The notes under the pieces are model-generated. The model saw only the letters and a program-made list of their open reading frames with translations. It had not been told where the DNA came from and ran no database searches. A stretch of DNA of 64,000 bases, from contig JAVKCG010000009.1 of assembly GCA_040222875.1 (NCBI GenBank), forward strand, positions 496,001-560,000. The letters are read 5' to 3'. Positions 34,330-43,377 of this stretch are shown here, one piece after another; the stretch's first letter is position 1, and each line of letters begins with the position of its first letter. A program made the position numbers and the translations under genes. The DNA comes from JAJCYL01 sp040222875. GTDB lineage: Bacteria > Bacteroidota > Bacteroidia > Cytophagales > Cyclobacteriaceae.

Positions 34330-34533
34330 ATGGACATACAAAGAACTGAAAGCGAGATTCTTTTCAGGCTTCCTGCTAACATAGATACTATAGGGCTTCA
34401 ACGCATTATAGACTATTTGAAGTATAAAGAAGCTACAGCCGGGAGTAAAGCTAATCAGGGCGAAATTGATAAACTTGCCAAAGAGTCCAAGGCAAATTGG
34501 TGGAAGGAAAACAAGCACCGATTTGTTAAATGA
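34330..34533 (+). CDS. Small antitoxin-like protein upstream of a PIN toxin
   Basis: 67 residues from the ATG at 34330; a TTG six bases earlier is less likely. It has a short beta-like start (RTESEILFRLPANID), a helix (IGLQRIIDYLKYKEA) and a basic, Trp-containing C-terminus (ESKANWWKENKHRFVK) of the kind that wraps PIN toxins. It overlaps the PIN gene by 4 bases. I infer the antitoxin role from size and context; no DNA-binding family was recognised with confidence. Confidence 0.72.
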   Translation: MDIQRTESEILFRLPANIDTIGLQRIIDYLKYKEATAGSKANQGEIDKLAKESKANWWKENKHRFVK

Positions 34534-34964
34534 GGGTAGTTGTCGATACCAATATCGTGTTCAGTGCAATCCTGAATTCAAACGGACTTATCGGCGAACT
34601 TCTTTTCAATTCTGAGGATCAGTTTGAATTCTATTCTTCCGAATTCATTGTTGACGAACTATCCAAATACAAAACCAAACTGCGGTTATTAACCAAAATG
34701 TCAGGGGAAGGAATTGAGATTTCAACTCATCAGGTTCTAAAAAACATCATTCTTATTTCATCGGAAGCAATATCTGAAGCACATTGGCAAAATGCATATG
34801 AACTTACCGGAGATGTCGATGAGGATGACACTCCATTCGTTGCAACTGCAATTGGCATTGAGGCATCAATTTGGACAGGTGACAAAAAACTGATTAAAGG
34901 GCTGAGAAATAAAGGGTTTCAAAATATCTACTCAACGGCAGAACTTTTTGAATTAAGAAAATAA
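34530..34964 (+). CDS. PIN-domain toxin (VapC-like, TIGR00305-type)
   Basis: 144 residues with the PIN acidic residues: VVDTNIVFSAIL (Asp6), EFIVDELSKYK (Glu near 43), DVDEDDTPFVATA (Asp near 98) and WTGDKKLIKGL (Asp near 117). Such toxins are Mg-dependent ribonucleases. The antitoxin-like gene overlaps by 4 bases upstream. Immediately after the stop, ACGAAATGCCAGC repeats the left end of the attC-like element, so the pair looks like the cargo of a second cassette. Confidence 0.87.
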   Translation: MRVVVDTNIVFSAILNSNGLIGELLFNSEDQFEFYSSEFIVDELSKYKTKLRLLTKMSGEGIEISTHQVLKNIILISSEAISEAHWQNAYELTGDVDEDDTPFVATAIGIEASIWTGDKKLIKGLRNKGFQNIYSTAELFELRK

Positions 34965-34995
34965 CGAAATGCCAGCAAACGCTATAATGAAATTC
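34964..34995 (+). repeat. Truncated attC-like left end
   Basis: ACGAAATGCCAGC, then AAACGCTATAATG, aligns with ACGAAATGCCAAC, then ATTGGCTATACG, after the DUF262 gene. No GTTGGCA arm follows before the DinB gene at 35080, so the right half has been lost or replaced. Confidence 0.55.
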
Positions 34996-35079
34996 GCACT
35001 GAGGTCTAACCCCTAAGCCCAAAATGGCGTATTTTACTTTCGGTTTTATCAAACACCTTGCAAACCCAAATACGGAACA

Positions 35080-35601
35080 ATGCAAATAACCGCCCCTTCA
35101 AAAAGCGACTACCCCGAGTTCTATGGAACCTATGTAAGGAAAGTAGCTCCCCTGGATTTGATCCCAGGCATGGAAGATGACCTCAGCCAACTCAAACAAT
35201 TGGTTGCATCACTTTCACCAGAGCAGATTGAGCATCGGTACGCACCTGATAAATGGAACATGAAGCAACTCCTTGGTCATATCATTGATGCGGAGCGAGT
35301 TTTTGCATACCGCACCTTATGGTTTGCTAGGAATATGAAGGAACCCGTCGATGGCATGGACCAGGAGCATTTCTGTCAATTTGATAATTCTGATAATCGC
35401 TCTATCGCTGACTTGCTTGAAGAATTTGAGCATGTTCGTCTATCAACCATTGCCCTATTCAAAAGCTTTACTGAAGACCATCTCTCAATGACCGGAACTG
35501 CATCAGGTGGCCACTTCACTGTAAGGGCAAAAGGCTTTATCATACTTGGGCACAGCACCCATCACCGGATGGTATACGAGGAACGTTACCTTAACACTTA
35601 A
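35080..35601 (+). CDS. DinB-family protein
   Basis: 173 residues, cytoplasmic (no signal). It has the DinB four-helix pattern with the three expected metal-binding His residues: KQLLGHIIDAERVFAYRTLW (first), and FIILGHSTHHRMVYEERYL (the other two). Members act as thiol-dependent transferases or have no known role. Its stop overlaps the stop of the facing oxidoreductase by 4 bases. Confidence 0.87.
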   Translation: MQITAPSKSDYPEFYGTYVRKVAPLDLIPGMEDDLSQLKQLVASLSPEQIEHRYAPDKWNMKQLLGHIIDAERVFAYRTLWFARNMKEPVDGMDQEHFCQFDNSDNRSIADLLEEFEHVRLSTIALFKSFTEDHLSMTGTASGGHFTVRAKGFIILGHSTHHRMVYEERYLNT

Positions 35602-37088
35602 CTCAACTCCCAGCCTTTACGGTACTCCCGCGTCACAAATTCGTTTGCGGCTTTGTAGTTGGTGATTTCCATTTTATCACCATCCCAGAGAAGCCGTTTA
35701 CGTCCCGGGAAGTCCAACTTCCCATCGTTTTTGGCCACTCCATGCTGATAACTCCTGATCGCCAGGTTGCCCATCAAAACAGTTTCTGTAAGCGGTCCAG
35801 AATAATCAAATGAAGAAGTGAGCGCTTTATGCTCCTTGCTGTCATACCCAGCTTTCACCGCATCCGTCCAGGCTTTTTGATGCCCCCACTCAGGAAACTC
35901 AAGGTTATTGTTTTCTCCTTTGTAACCTTCTGGCATCACTATCTTATCACCACCAGGTAGATACACCTGTGGGTTTTCACCATAGGTGCCACAGGTCATA
36001 ATGCCCTTCTCCCCTATCATCATCACCCCATTGCGGGAGTCGGTATCCCCGATGGGGTCATTGGCCGGGATCAATTCTGGATGGAAAGGCCTGATGCCGC
36101 CATCGTACCAGGTCATCACCATTTCGGAGTTGTTCTTTTGAGTAGCCGGGAATTTTATTTGTACATGGCCAGATGGAGGGCATCCTTGCGGGATATATTC
36201 TGGTACCCAATCCTTAGTAAAGACCTGACCAATACTACATTCAACCTCAGTAGGATATCCTAACCCCAAAACCCTGAATGGTGTATCAATCAGGTGGCAG
36301 CCCATATCGCCAAGCGCACCTGTACCAAAGTTCCACCAGCCACGCCACTTAAAAGGATGAAATAACGGATGGTAATCAACTATCTGGGCTGGGCCAATAA
36401 ACATGTTCCAGTCATCTGCAGAAATGTGATTCGGTCTGGCAGGTTTGTTGGTCGGAAATGGAATACCCTGCGGCCAAACTGGTCTGTCCGTCCAAACATA
36501 AACCTCATTTACCGCTCCAATTGTTCCATTATCAAACCACTCAACCATTTGTTTTTGAGCGGGGTTTGAGGCTCCCTGATTACCCATTTGGGTAACAATT
36601 TTCTTAGTGGTTGCCCTTTCTGTAAGAAACCTGGCTTCCTTAATATTATGCGTCAGTGGCTTCTGAACGTAAACATGCAAGCCTAAATCCATAGCTGAAA
36701 GTGCAGCAACAGCATGTATATGATCTGGTGCTGAAATAACAACGGCGTCAAGATCTTTCACATCGTCAAGGAGCTTTCGATAATCATTGAAAAAAGAAGC
36801 CTTTGGCCAAAGGTCAATTGCCTTTGCACAGCTAATTTTATCTACATCGCAGAGCGCCAAAACATTTTCGGAACCATTGTTCCATGAGTTTCGAATATCC
36901 GACCAACCCTTACCCCCTGCCCCGATGGATGCCAGGTTCAATTTATCACTTGGAGCTTGATAACCCGGCCCTCCAAGCACATTTCTTGGTACGATAAAAA
37001 AGCCAGCCGCCGCCAGGGCTGAGCCTCTTAAAAAATCACGCCTGTTTTTCCCTGCGCCGCTACTTTTAGATGATTGCTTGCCTTTCAT
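35598..37088 (-). CDS. Gfo/Idh/MocA-family oxidoreductase with twin-arginine signal
   Basis: 496 residues. The N-terminus GKNRRDFLRGSALAAAGFFI is a Tat signal. A Rossmann domain follows (LNLASIGAGGKGWSDIR), then VQKPLTHNIKEARFLTERA with the conserved Lys-Pro. The C-terminal alpha/beta domain (WRGWWNFGTGALGDMGCHLI) is typical of secreted Bacteroidetes and Planctomycetes family members. It probably oxidises or hydrolyses a carbohydrate with NAD(H) retained on export. Substrate unknown. It follows the M29 gene by 4 bases, so the two are likely co-transcribed. Confidence 0.88.
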   Translation of the reverse strand: MKGKQSSKSSGAGKNRRDFLRGSALAAAGFFIVPRNVLGGPGYQAPSDKLNLASIGAGGKGWSDIRNSWNNGSENVLALCDVDKISCAKAIDLWPKASFFNDYRKLLDDVKDLDAVVISAPDHIHAVAALSAMDLGLHVYVQKPLTHNIKEARFLTERATTKKIVTQMGNQGASNPAQKQMVEWFDNGTIGAVNEVYVWTDRPVWPQGIPFPTNKPARPNHISADDWNMFIGPAQIVDYHPLFHPFKWRGWWNFGTGALGDMGCHLIDTPFRVLGLGYPTEVECSIGQVFTKDWVPEYIPQGCPPSGHVQIKFPATQKNNSEMVMTWYDGGIRPFHPELIPANDPIGDTDSRNGVMMIGEKGIMTCGTYGENPQVYLPGGDKIVMPEGYKGENNNLEFPEWGHQKAWTDAVKAGYDSKEHKALTSSFDYSGPLTETVLMGNLAIRSYQHGVAKNDGKLDFPGRKRLLWDGDKMEITNYKAANEFVTREYRKGWELS

Positions 37089-37092
37089 TCTA

Positions 37093-38289
37093 TTACTCTG
37101 TTAATGTTTGATTAGTGTTTTGAACTAGTTGACCATTTTCAACAAATACTTCATCCCCCACATGAACGGTAGCATCGGTGAAGAAATTCCAACGGACATA
37201 TCCGCCGGTTACTTGCCCTCCAAGCTCTGAGTTATCTCCTAAAGATAGCCTCACAACCCCGGCACCGTATCCATAGTAAGGTATCCAGGGATCATTGTCA
37301 GGAATAGCGAGTAGCGGGTTAAAGCCCAATGCGAATTCCCTGAATGACTTGCCAGCATCCCCTGCATTTTCAATTTCAGCTTTTGCCGCTTCCAAACCAT
37401 TTTCTGCAATCATATCTACCACTTTACCTTTTTCAAAAGTTAATTTAAGGCCGCTCACTGGCTCTCCATTCCAGCTACCGTCAGGAAATGCGATTACTCC
37501 ATTAACGGTGCTTTCCACGGGGGCAATCCTTATCGCACCTGCTGGTAATTCTATTTCCCGATCAATCAGATTCTTAGCACTACCTGCTCTTTTCTTCGAT
37601 GCATCCCCATCTTGCTTCGTCATCGGCCTGTCTCCTACCTCAAATGAAATGTCAGTTCCGGCAGGCGTTGTAACACGAATGGTGTTATCCCTGACTGCAG
37701 AATCAAAAGCCATTTGGGTTTCAGCCAGTGCGTCGTAATCAGTATTAAGCAATACCTCTTCGTAAAACTTGTCTATTCCTTCTGTAATTGGAAGCTCTGC
37801 TCCATTAAGGTTGTAAGCTCCTGCCCAATGGAAATGGATTGTTCTGCCCATACCTTCATTTAGGTTATCCTGCATTAGCTTGTAAGCTAAATCACTGGGG
37901 GTGGCTCCGGGAAGCATCACCCCAAGATCAGCTGATTTCAAATGCTCTTTCAATTCTTTATCAGAAATACCTGATGCCGATTTAGTAAATTCGGTTGACC
38001 AGCTATCTGGTTGATTGTCAGTGATGCTGATTGTTCCTAAATAAACTGACTTGTTGATTGAAATTTTACTGGCAAGTTCTTCAACCAGTGGGTCGAACTT
38101 TCCCGGCTCAGCTACCAACAAAACTGTTTCTTTTGGCTGAAGTGCCATCCTTTCAATTAGCAATTCAGCTATAGCCGGGAAATTAATGGCATCCGGATCA
38201 ATCTTTTCGGTGTTCTCTTCCTTGGCAGTTTGGTTTGTTCCACAACCATAAAGGAGAAGTACTAAGAGTAGCAGGTTTGGTATTTTCAT
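37093..38289 (-). CDS. M29-like aminopeptidase lipoprotein
   Basis: 398 residues with a lipoprotein signal (LLLLVLLLYGCGT). The body resembles thermophilic M29 metalloaminopeptidases: LLIERMALQPKETVLLVAEP at the start, RVTTPAGTDISFEVGDRP, IAPVESTVNGVIAFPDGSW with a candidate Glu ligand, and FALGFNPLL. True M29 enzymes are cytoplasmic, so a lipid-anchored form is unusual. Some catalytic ligands cannot be confirmed by eye, and a binding-only role is possible. Confidence 0.72.
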   Translation of the reverse strand: MKIPNLLLLVLLLYGCGTNQTAKEENTEKIDPDAINFPAIAELLIERMALQPKETVLLVAEPGKFDPLVEELASKISINKSVYLGTISITDNQPDSWSTEFTKSASGISDKELKEHLKSADLGVMLPGATPSDLAYKLMQDNLNEGMGRTIHFHWAGAYNLNGAELPITEGIDKFYEEVLLNTDYDALAETQMAFDSAVRDNTIRVTTPAGTDISFEVGDRPMTKQDGDASKKRAGSAKNLIDREIELPAGAIRIAPVESTVNGVIAFPDGSWNGEPVSGLKLTFEKGKVVDMIAENGLEAAKAEIENAGDAGKSFREFALGFNPLLAIPDNDPWIPYYGYGAGVVRLSLGDNSELGGQVTGGYVRWNFFTDATVHVGDEVFVENGQLVQNTNQTLTE

Positions 38290-38412
38290 TGGTTTAGGGA
38301 TAAATCAATTAGTAAGGTAAACTTTACACACCTATTCTTCAATGGAAATTAGCTGGTAGGAAAAAACAAAATTCCCCAACTTTGAGTTGATTGAACAGAT
38401 AATATTAAAAAG

Positions 38413-39177
38413 ATGATTGCAGTAATTTCCCCGGCAAAAACCCTCGACTTCGAATCCGATCCTGCGGTAGAAACCACACAGCCCAGGTTTAAAAAACAGG
38501 CACTTGAATTGGTTGAAGTGATGAAAACCAAAAGCCCCGCAGACATCCGGGATTTAATGGATGTGAGCGAAAACCTGGCGGAGCTAAACGCCGACCGCTA
38601 TCGGAAATTTAAAAAGAGGGTTACGTCAAAGAACTCAAAGCCATGTGGGTTTGCATTTAAAGGGGATGTGTACATTGGGCTTGAAGCTGAAAATTTCAAT
38701 GATGACGATATCGATTTCGCACAGGGTCACCTCCGGATTCTTTCAGGGCTTTATGGGCTTTTAAGGCCATTAGACCTGATTCAGCCTTATCGCTTAGAGA
38801 TGGGCACTCAACTTGCCTTTGATGATTATAATACACTTTATGACTATTGGGGCGACCGTATTGTGAGAATGCTCCACAAAGATTTGAAAGCGCAGGGTGA
38901 CAATGTTCTCATCAACCTCGCTTCAAACGAATATTTTAAGTCAATTGAAAGAAAGAGCCTGAAGGCCAATGTGATTGATGTTGAATTCAAAGATCTCAAA
39001 AATGACGAATACAAGATCATTTCGTTTTATGCGAAGAAGGCCAGGGGAATGATGTCCCGTTTTATTGTAAAAAATCAACTTCAAAAACCAGAAGATTTGA
39101 AAAGCTTCAATTATTCGAACTATTGGTTTGATGAAAATGAGTCTTCTGAAAAGAATTTGGTTTTCAAAAGAGACTGA
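38413..39177 (+). CDS. yaaA: YaaA-family peroxide-stress protein
   Basis: 254 residues that match the YaaA/DUF328 family end to end: VISPAKTLDFES at the start, NSKPCGFAFKGDVYIGL, LRILSGLYGLLRPLDLIQPY, and INLASNEYFKSIE, with FYAKKARGMMSRFI near the C-terminus. In E. coli YaaA lowers free iron during peroxide stress and binds DNA. It is a single gene here with a short AT-rich upstream region. Confidence 0.92.
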   Translation: MIAVISPAKTLDFESDPAVETTQPRFKKQALELVEVMKTKSPADIRDLMDVSENLAELNADRYRKFKKRVTSKNSKPCGFAFKGDVYIGLEAENFNDDDIDFAQGHLRILSGLYGLLRPLDLIQPYRLEMGTQLAFDDYNTLYDYWGDRIVRMLHKDLKAQGDNVLINLASNEYFKSIERKSLKANVIDVEFKDLKNDEYKIISFYAKKARGMMSRFIVKNQLQKPEDLKSFNYSNYWFDENESSEKNLVFKRD

Positions 39178-39259
39178 TACTTAGAACAGTTGTATTTTCG
39201 GTTTGTACCAATTATTTCCTTTATTTAGCCAATTATCTTAACACTAAATCTTCAAAACA

Positions 39260-39577
39260 ATGAGAAAAGTATACCTACTAGCCACTGCCATGGTATTGAG
39301 CACCGCTGCTTTTTCTAACGGTTATGAACCCTTAGATAAAAAAGTAATCCAGGAAATGACTTCCAGTGAGAGGGAATTAAGAATGAACGAACTTGAGGAG
39401 CGAGTGATGGAATGGAATCAAAAAGATTTAAAATCTCTCGATAGAAATGAACGTCGGGATGCAAAAAAGGAGCTACGAGAAATCAAAAAAGAAATGAAAA
39501 CTTTGGCTTCTGGAGGTATTTTCATCTCAACTGCAGGTATCATTATCATTATTTTGCTACTTATACTATTACTGTAA
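39260..39577 (+). CDS. Small secreted protein with C-terminal membrane helix
   Basis: 105 residues: signal peptide (MRKVYLLATAMVLSTAAFSN), a highly charged helical middle (ERELRMNELEERVMEWNQKD; DKKELREIKKEMKT-like), and a terminal hydrophobic helix (GIFISTAGIIIIILLLILLL). This is a membrane-anchored coiled-coil layout. I do not recognise the family. A large inverted repeat follows its stop. Confidence 0.65.
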   Translation: MRKVYLLATAMVLSTAAFSNGYEPLDKKVIQEMTSSERELRMNELEERVMEWNQKDLKSLDRNERRDAKKELREIKKEMKTLASGGIFISTAGIIIIILLLILLL

Positions 39578-39586
39578 GAAGTTTTA

Positions 39587-39650
39587 GGTTCGGCGTTGCA
39601 TTCAATTAACGTTAATCTTGACGTTTTCTTTGAATGCAACGTCGATAACC
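39587..39650. repeat. Strong inverted repeat between convergent genes
   Basis: CGTTGCATTCAA (39594-39605) and TTGAATGCAACG (39630-39641) are perfect 12-bp arms. An inner AACGT/ACGTT stem and an outer imperfect GGTT/AACC extension make a hairpin of about 60 bases. No T-run follows on either strand, so it is not a standard terminator. It lies 10 bases after the stop at 39577. Confidence 0.7.
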
Positions 39651-39666
39651 GAGAATGTTAGGTTAC

Positions 39667-40959
39667 CTAACTTTTGTCCCTCGTTAGCCGATAAATCAGC
39701 AAGGCCGCTCTTTGAACAAAGATGTCGAATGTGGTAAGATCTACATACTCACCTTCAGCGTGGGCATTACCCCCCAACACACCGAGGCCATCCAACGCAT
39801 CTACGTATTGTGCAACAAATGAAATGTCACCAGCGCCCCTTCTTGCCGGATCCCATGGTTTAACCGGTCCATGACCCAAATCCCGACTTACCTGATCAAG
39901 TACTTTTAGCACTTCCATATTACCGTCAGTTGGAGACATTGCGGGATAGTAGTCCTCTTCAAAAGTGATTGTAGCAGATGTTTGTGGTAAGTTTTGTGAA
40001 ACGATTTCCTGCATCTTCAACTTAGCCCTATCAAGCTGTTCATCGCTAATAAACCTTATACCACCACCAACTTCAACTTTTTGTGCTACTACGTTGGTCT
40101 TACCAAAAGCTGTCGCTTCTGAAAGCACCTTGTCATATTCAACAGATGAACCACCAACAATTATTCCCGGGTTAAAGGTGAGGTACTCCTCTGGTAGTTC
40201 TTCATAAAATGAGTTCAATATCCTGGCGGTTTCAAAAATTGCCCCGGCTCCTACTTTTTCCCTAAAAATAGCAGATGAATGCGCCCTTACTCCTTCAACC
40301 TCCAGGTGCCAGTTAGAAGAGCCCCGCCTTGCGATAGTGGCATAACGGGTGCCTGTTGCTCCCTCAAAAGCAAGCGCAATGTCACTTCGTTTGGCAGCAT
40401 CAACTAAATCCTTACGTGACAGGGCTGTTGGCCTACCTGCCATCTCTTCATCCCCAATTAACGCCACAATTATTTGAGTATCATCCAGCACTTTGGCTTC
40501 ATAAAGTGCTTTTAGTGCATATAGAATAATTACATCTCCACTTTTCATATCAGCTACGCCAGGGCCGATCGCAATTGTGTCCTGATCAATATATTCCTGA
40601 AATGGACTGTTGGTTTCAAAAACAGTATCGAGGTGACCAATAAGAAGCAGTTTTTTTCCCTTAGTACCTTTTTGTTCAACAAACAAGTGGCCAGCTCTAT
40701 CCAACTCATCCGGAGCTTCAAGCCACATAGTTTCCATGCCTATCTCATCAAATTTCGATTTAAATTTCATCCCAACTGCCTTCACCCCTTCATGGTTCAT
40801 AGTTCCACTATTCATGTTTACAACTTCCTCTAGAAAGGCTATTGATTCAGAAGTGTTTTTTTGAACAGCTTTTATGATCTTCCTTTCTTTTCTTGGCAAC
40901 TTTTGAGCTTCAGATAATACACAACTCAGAATTAGTAGTGATGTAAGGAGGTATTTCAT
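39667..40959 (-). CDS. Secreted M20-family metallopeptidase (carboxypeptidase G2-like)
   Basis: 430 residues with a signal peptide (MKYLLTSLLILSCVLSEAQ). Metal-site motifs are LLLIGHLDTVFE (His, Asp), IGPGVADMKSGDVI (bridging Asp), IVALIGDEEMAGRP (Glu), and a late His near GGNAHAEGEYVDL. The lid domain at about 200-310 includes VEGVRAHSSAIF. It cleaves C-terminal Glu or other amino acids from peptides or folates; specificity unknown. It is divergent from ppk. Confidence 0.88.
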   Translation of the reverse strand: MKYLLTSLLILSCVLSEAQKLPRKERKIIKAVQKNTSESIAFLEEVVNMNSGTMNHEGVKAVGMKFKSKFDEIGMETMWLEAPDELDRAGHLFVEQKGTKGKKLLLIGHLDTVFETNSPFQEYIDQDTIAIGPGVADMKSGDVIILYALKALYEAKVLDDTQIIVALIGDEEMAGRPTALSRKDLVDAAKRSDIALAFEGATGTRYATIARRGSSNWHLEVEGVRAHSSAIFREKVGAGAIFETARILNSFYEELPEEYLTFNPGIIVGGSSVEYDKVLSEATAFGKTNVVAQKVEVGGGIRFISDEQLDRAKLKMQEIVSQNLPQTSATITFEEDYYPAMSPTDGNMEVLKVLDQVSRDLGHGPVKPWDPARRGAGDISFVAQYVDALDGLGVLGGNAHAEGEYVDLTTFDIFVQRAALLIYRLTRDKS

Positions 40960-41108
40960 CTAATCTATTGGTTTGGTTATTGACATTTTTGAAGGATATG
41001 CCCTGAACGATAAGGTTAGTCAATTCGTAAATTAATGATCTCACAATCAACTACCTCACGAAACATTATTTCTAAATTAACTTTACCCAAAAGGCAAGAT
41101 CGAAAGAA

Positions 41109-43217
41109 ATGATTGTTAAGGAAAGATATACTACCCAGATAGATAAGAGCAGGCTAATAAGCCGGGATTTAAGTTGGATAAAATTCAACTACAGAGTACT
41201 GGACCAAGCTGAGAACCCGAAAAGGTCACTGCCTGAAAAAATGAAATTCCTGGCCATCACAGCCTCAAATGCTGATGAATTTTTTATGATAAGGGTTGGC
41301 AGTTTATACAACTATATAGATTACAATAAAGAGCGGATCGATTATTCCGGATTACGGTCAATACCCTTCAGGAACAAATTATTTGACGAAAGCCAACGAT
41401 TGTTTAACGATCAAAATGACGTTTTTATACATCAGGTAAAGCCGCTTTATAAAAAATTTGATGTTGATATTGTAAAGGTTGCGGACCTCACAGAAGAAGA
41501 ACAATCCAAAGCAAAATCATATTTCAAGAAGACAATCTTTCCGATGCTTACCCCGATGGTGTACGATTCATACCACACCTTCCCCATTCTTGTCAATAGT
41601 TTCTTAACTATTGGGGTTGTCACTAAAGATTCAGAAGATAAAAGAGACAAAAAGAAGCTTTCATTTATTCAGATACCACAAAACCTCCCGCGGTTTTATG
41701 AAATACAACGAGAATCAAATCTGATTTTTGTGCCAATAGAAGAAATCATAAAAACCCATATTGACAGGCTTTTTCGAAATGTTGAGGTGAAGTCAGCTAC
41801 ACTATTTAGGGTAACCAGAAATGGTGATTTCACCCTTGAAGAATCGGAGGACATCGACGCAAACATTCTTGAGGAAATGAAAAACAAACTCAAGACACGC
41901 AAAACCGGCCGTGTGGTGAGAATTGAACTTGAAGAGAATTTTGACAAATGGTTACTAAAGACGCTTTCGAAACGATGGGAGCTTGACCTGCAGAACATAT
42001 TCATGGTTCCGGAAGAATCATTGATGGATTTTACAGGTCTTTGGCAAATTGTCAACCACATGGATTTAAAGGAATTTATCCCGCCAACACCTCCTCCCGT
42101 TGAGCCACTGACGCTAATCAATAATTTGGAATCTGACATTTTTAAAACACTCAAGAGCAAAGACATCCTTTTACATCATCCTTACAATACTATTGAACCA
42201 CTGCTTAAACTAATTGAAGCAGCCGCCGATGATCCTGGTGTCCTGTCAATCAAAATAACCATTTACAGGGTTGCCAAAAATTCAAGGGTTATTGATGCCC
42301 TTCTGAATGCGGCAGAAAACGGTAAACACGTATCGGTGTTATTTGAGGTTAAAGCAAGGTTTGACGAAGAAAACAACATCCGTCAGGCGCAACGATTACA
42401 AAAAGCCGGCTGTTTTGTTATTTATGGGGTTGGCGCACTGAAAACCCACACCAAGCTTTTGTTGATTGTCCGTAAAGAGGGCGAAAAAGTCACCCGGTTT
42501 ATTCATATGGGAAGCGGAAATTATAATGAAAGCACCGCCAAGCTTTATACAGATATTGGCCTGCTAAGCACTGATTCAATCTACGCAAATGATGTTTCAG
42601 AATTCTTTAATGTAATTACAGGCCATTCGCTTCCTAATAATTACGAACACCTCATAACCGCACCACGGGAGATGAGGGATTCGTTAATCGAGTTGATCAA
42701 AGTTGAAGCTGAAAATGCCCGCAATGGCCTGCCAGCAGGAATCATTATAAAGATCAATTCTTTACAAGATGACAAAGTTATAGATGAACTGTACGCTGCT
42801 TCGCAAGCGGGGGTCATTATTAAGTTGATCGTTCGCGGAATATGTTGTATCCGCCCAGGCAGAAAAGGACTATCAGAAAATATTACGGTCAAATCCATTG
42901 TGGGTAATTATTTGGAGCATTCCAGGATTTACTATTTCCATAATAATGCTGAACCTAAAGTCTACTCCGGTAGTGCTGACATTATGGTGAGAAGTTTTGA
43001 TCGAAGGATGGAGTCGCTGTTTCTGGTTAAGGAAAAGCTCCCCATGCAACAGTTAATCAATATCCTAACCTATAATTTAATGGACAATGTCAACTCTTAC
43101 GATATGAACGAAGATGGCAGTTACACCAAAATTGAAGCGACGAAAAAACCTTTCGATATTCACAAAGAATTTTACAATGTCACCGTTGAAGAAGTCCTTC
43201 AAGTTCAGTTGTTTTAG
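41109..43217 (+). CDS. ppk1: Polyphosphate kinase 1
   Basis: 702 residues with PPK1 domain order: N-terminal LISRDLSWIKFNYRVLDQAE, head domain, and two phospholipase-D-like C-terminal domains. Motifs seen are LHHPYNTIEPLL, KITIYRVAKNSRVIDALL, GALKTHTKLLLIVR (the autophosphorylated His region), GSGNYNESTAKLYTDIG and LEHSRIYYFHNN. It makes polyphosphate from ATP reversibly. Transcribed alone; a TAACTTTA sequence near 41076 may be its -7 region. Full length. Confidence 0.95.
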   Translation: MIVKERYTTQIDKSRLISRDLSWIKFNYRVLDQAENPKRSLPEKMKFLAITASNADEFFMIRVGSLYNYIDYNKERIDYSGLRSIPFRNKLFDESQRLFNDQNDVFIHQVKPLYKKFDVDIVKVADLTEEEQSKAKSYFKKTIFPMLTPMVYDSYHTFPILVNSFLTIGVVTKDSEDKRDKKKLSFIQIPQNLPRFYEIQRESNLIFVPIEEIIKTHIDRLFRNVEVKSATLFRVTRNGDFTLEESEDIDANILEEMKNKLKTRKTGRVVRIELEENFDKWLLKTLSKRWELDLQNIFMVPEESLMDFTGLWQIVNHMDLKEFIPPTPPPVEPLTLINNLESDIFKTLKSKDILLHHPYNTIEPLLKLIEAAADDPGVLSIKITIYRVAKNSRVIDALLNAAENGKHVSVLFEVKARFDEENNIRQAQRLQKAGCFVIYGVGALKTHTKLLLIVRKEGEKVTRFIHMGSGNYNESTAKLYTDIGLLSTDSIYANDVSEFFNVITGHSLPNNYEHLITAPREMRDSLIELIKVEAENARNGLPAGIIIKINSLQDDKVIDELYAASQAGVIIKLIVRGICCIRPGRKGLSENITVKSIVGNYLEHSRIYYFHNNAEPKVYSGSADIMVRSFDRRMESLFLVKEKLPMQQLINILTYNLMDNVNSYDMNEDGSYTKIEATKKPFDIHKEFYNVTVEEVLQVQLF

Positions 43218-43237
43218 TATTGCCATGATTGAACAGA

Positions 43238-43251
43238 TTTCACCGGTGAAA
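43238..43251. promoter_or_regulatory. Perfect 14-bp palindrome TTTCACCGGTGAAA
   Basis: A perfect palindrome 20 bases after the ppk stop and 127 bases before the next start codon. With no loop it is a poor terminator; a dimeric-protein binding site is possible. No regulator is assigned. Confidence 0.3.
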
Positions 43252-43377
43252 GTTTGCGTGATATTCTCAACTAAAAAATTTCCGCATTCAAAAACTTTAT
43301 ACATTAGATGCGTTAACTACCCTTACTCTATACTAAAACCCCGAACGGGTAACCTTAAAAAGTCATAACTTTACGAC

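Noticed and set aside
37295..37738. 147-residue plus-strand frame opposite the M29-like gene
   Set aside because: It has the composition of a reverse shadow (Ser/Pro/Leu-rich), with no signal or family match; the M29-like gene is supported on the other strand.
41696..42166. 156-residue minus-strand frame inside ppk1
   Set aside because: It lies wholly within the well-supported polyphosphate kinase gene and has no recognisable domains.
43238..43251. Terminator for ppk1
   Set aside because: The palindrome has no loop and no T-run follows, so it is listed only as a possible binding site.
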